Source: Impatiens glandulifera
Lineage: Eukaryota; Streptophyta; Magnoliopsida; Ericales; Balsaminaceae
DNA length: 64,000 nt
Assembly: GCF_907164915.1 (NCBI RefSeq)
Contig: NC_061865.1
Span: 57,618,587-57,682,586, forward strand
Direction: 5' to 3'
Below are positions 62,822 to 64,000 of this stretch, piece after piece (position 1 is the stretch's first letter; every line of letters starts with the position of its first letter). Under the pieces are notes generated by a model. That model had not been told where the DNA came from, did no database searches, and saw only the letters and a program-made list of their open reading frames with translations. Position numbers and translations under genes: made by a program.

Positions 62822-63877
62822 TTTAATAAATATGACTAAACTAGTTTTGACTTTTAAAAGTCATAGTCCAATTTTCTCTTTGAAAAAAATTGGGAAAAAA
62901 AATGTTTTGCGTTCTCAAACGCAAATGAAATAGATTTTGTCTTACGTGCCAATTAAGTAATGGTTTTTACTACTTTTGGTCATTTTATCTAAAATATTTT
63001 TTTTACATTTCATTTTTTTCAATCAGTTTACATGTGTCAAGGATGAATTCAAAACTTAATTAATCGAAAGGTTTGTACAAATATATCCTAAAAATGCGCA
63101 TAAGTTATTGAATTAAGTACATGCAAATGAACAAGGACGAATCTATGTAGGGGCTCAGGTAGGCTGAAGCCCACCCCGAAAAAACAATTTTTTTTTTACG
63201 GTAGAAATATGACATTACCCTTAATCTCTTAACAAAATTTAATATAATTTTTTATTTTTTATTTAATTATTAAAAAAATGGTAAAACTTTACTTTTATAA
63301 ACTTGTTTTTTTCAAAATTTTCTCGTTATTATTTTAAGCCCACCCTAAATTTTTTTCAAACCCACTCTAATTCGAAATCATGGGTCCGTCCCTGGCAAGT
63401 GAAGATAATATTTCAATAATAACAACTTCAAACAATCTTTAATAACGTATTAGAATACATGCCCGAGTTTATTTCTTAACCTAGATACACTCTCTTAAAG
63501 GTCACTAAGCTTCGAATTGTCAACAATTGAATCCAATTTTTCGTTCCCCTCTTCTCTAGCTTTGCTCGGTCACCTCTTACAATGTCATGAGCCTAACTAA
63601 CAGTTAAGGGCCTCGCTCCAATTCTCCGTCACCTCAGAATTACCACTCTTGTATTCATTCAGTTTCTTCTCGGAATAAATCAGGTCAAATAAATCAGGTC
63701 ATTTAAGTTGATGACGAGGCACAAGGTCGTTGCTAGTAAATTCTTTGGTAATTCCAATTGACGTAGCGTCAAACCGATTACAAAATTGAGCATCATTGAG
63801 TTTTTTTAGCTTTTTGGAAAATTGCCTCCAAACTGCCGAAGAAAAACAATAACGAACTTCTTCACGTGTTGCGACAA
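62822..63877. other. Spacer with an old interspersed repeat
   Basis: Bases about 63140-63395 look like a repeat bounded by 'aaggacgaatctatgtagggg' and 'atgggtccgtccctggcaag', with 'aagcccacc' near both sides (63170 and 63340). Ends are too diverged to classify. Bases 63400-63870 are less AT-rich but show no recognisable protein. Confidence 0.45.
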
Positions 63878-64000
63878 ATGGCGGGTCTCACAAGCTCCCG
63901 GGTCACGAGGAAGCTCTTCGCTCGGACGCAGACGTTTGTTAACCTCCTCGCCTATGTCTCTTCAAAGGGTAGAGCTGATGAGCGAATGGAAGTGGAACCA
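63878..64000 (+). CDS. Possible gene start at right edge, unknown protein
   Basis: ATG 63878 opens a frame of 41 codons to the window end without a stop, in noticeably GC-richer sequence than its surroundings. The product starts MAGLTSSRVTRKLFARTQTF, a basic, hydroxylated N-terminus poor in acids that would suit an organelle-targeting peptide. I recognise no family. It could equally be chance or exon fragment; only sequence beyond the window can decide. Confidence 0.28.
   Translation, partial: MAGLTSSRVTRKLFARTQTFVNLLAYVSSKGRADERMEVEP

Overview
The window is nuclear DNA of a flowering plant, almost certainly a eudicot. It is very AT-rich, its genes are interrupted by mostly GT-AG introns, and its protein families are plant types (WSD acyltransferase, filament-like plant protein, class-II-like PABP). 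Five lineages of plant transposons are recognisable (Harbinger, hAT, CACTA, Copia LTR, Helitron), along with tRNA-derived Pol III elements. The species cannot be named from sequence alone.

Four complete genes are supported. They are a 40S ribosomal protein S16 gene (7257-7694, +), a seven-exon WSD1-like wax-ester synthase/diacylglycerol acyltransferase (14255-17849, +), a five-exon filament-like plant protein (19662-22469, -) and an eight-exon poly(A)-binding protein (51285-55090, -). The exon joins I give all keep frame and yield 145, 451, 765 and 641 residues. A second RPS16 copy runs off the left edge (1-338), and a possible gene start lies at the right edge (63878 on). These are housekeeping or metabolic genes with no operon-like relationship.

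The rest is mostly transposon-derived. Left part (340-14250): a decayed SUD1/DOA10-like ubiquitin-ligase fragment fused to the RPS16 3' flank, a Harbinger MITE with TTA duplications, long AT-rich spacers and a frameshifted LINE-type ORF1 relic. Middle (23.8-32.2 kb): no genes, two small Helitrons, a minus-strand LTR with its primer-binding site, and diverged duplications.

32.3-44.7 kb is the most informative region. The first exon of a second SUD1-like copy is split by a 5.5 kb CACTA element and then by a 6.0 kb Copia-type LTR element. Removing both, and one copy of each target duplication, restores a continuous RING-CH reading frame. The LTRs are nearly identical although the internal pol is decayed, which suggests a non-autonomous element mobilised in trans.

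44.9-51.2 kb holds a hAT MITE and duplicated downstream sequence with fragments of the neighbouring PABP gene. 55.9-58.7 kb is a Helitron built of nine ~295-bp repeats. Each repeat carries a Helitron-like 5' end and a tRNA-like A box/B box pair, and six of the units form a duplicated trimer. 59.8-62.8 kb is a second, related Helitron that also contains tandem repeats and a tRNA-like promoter.
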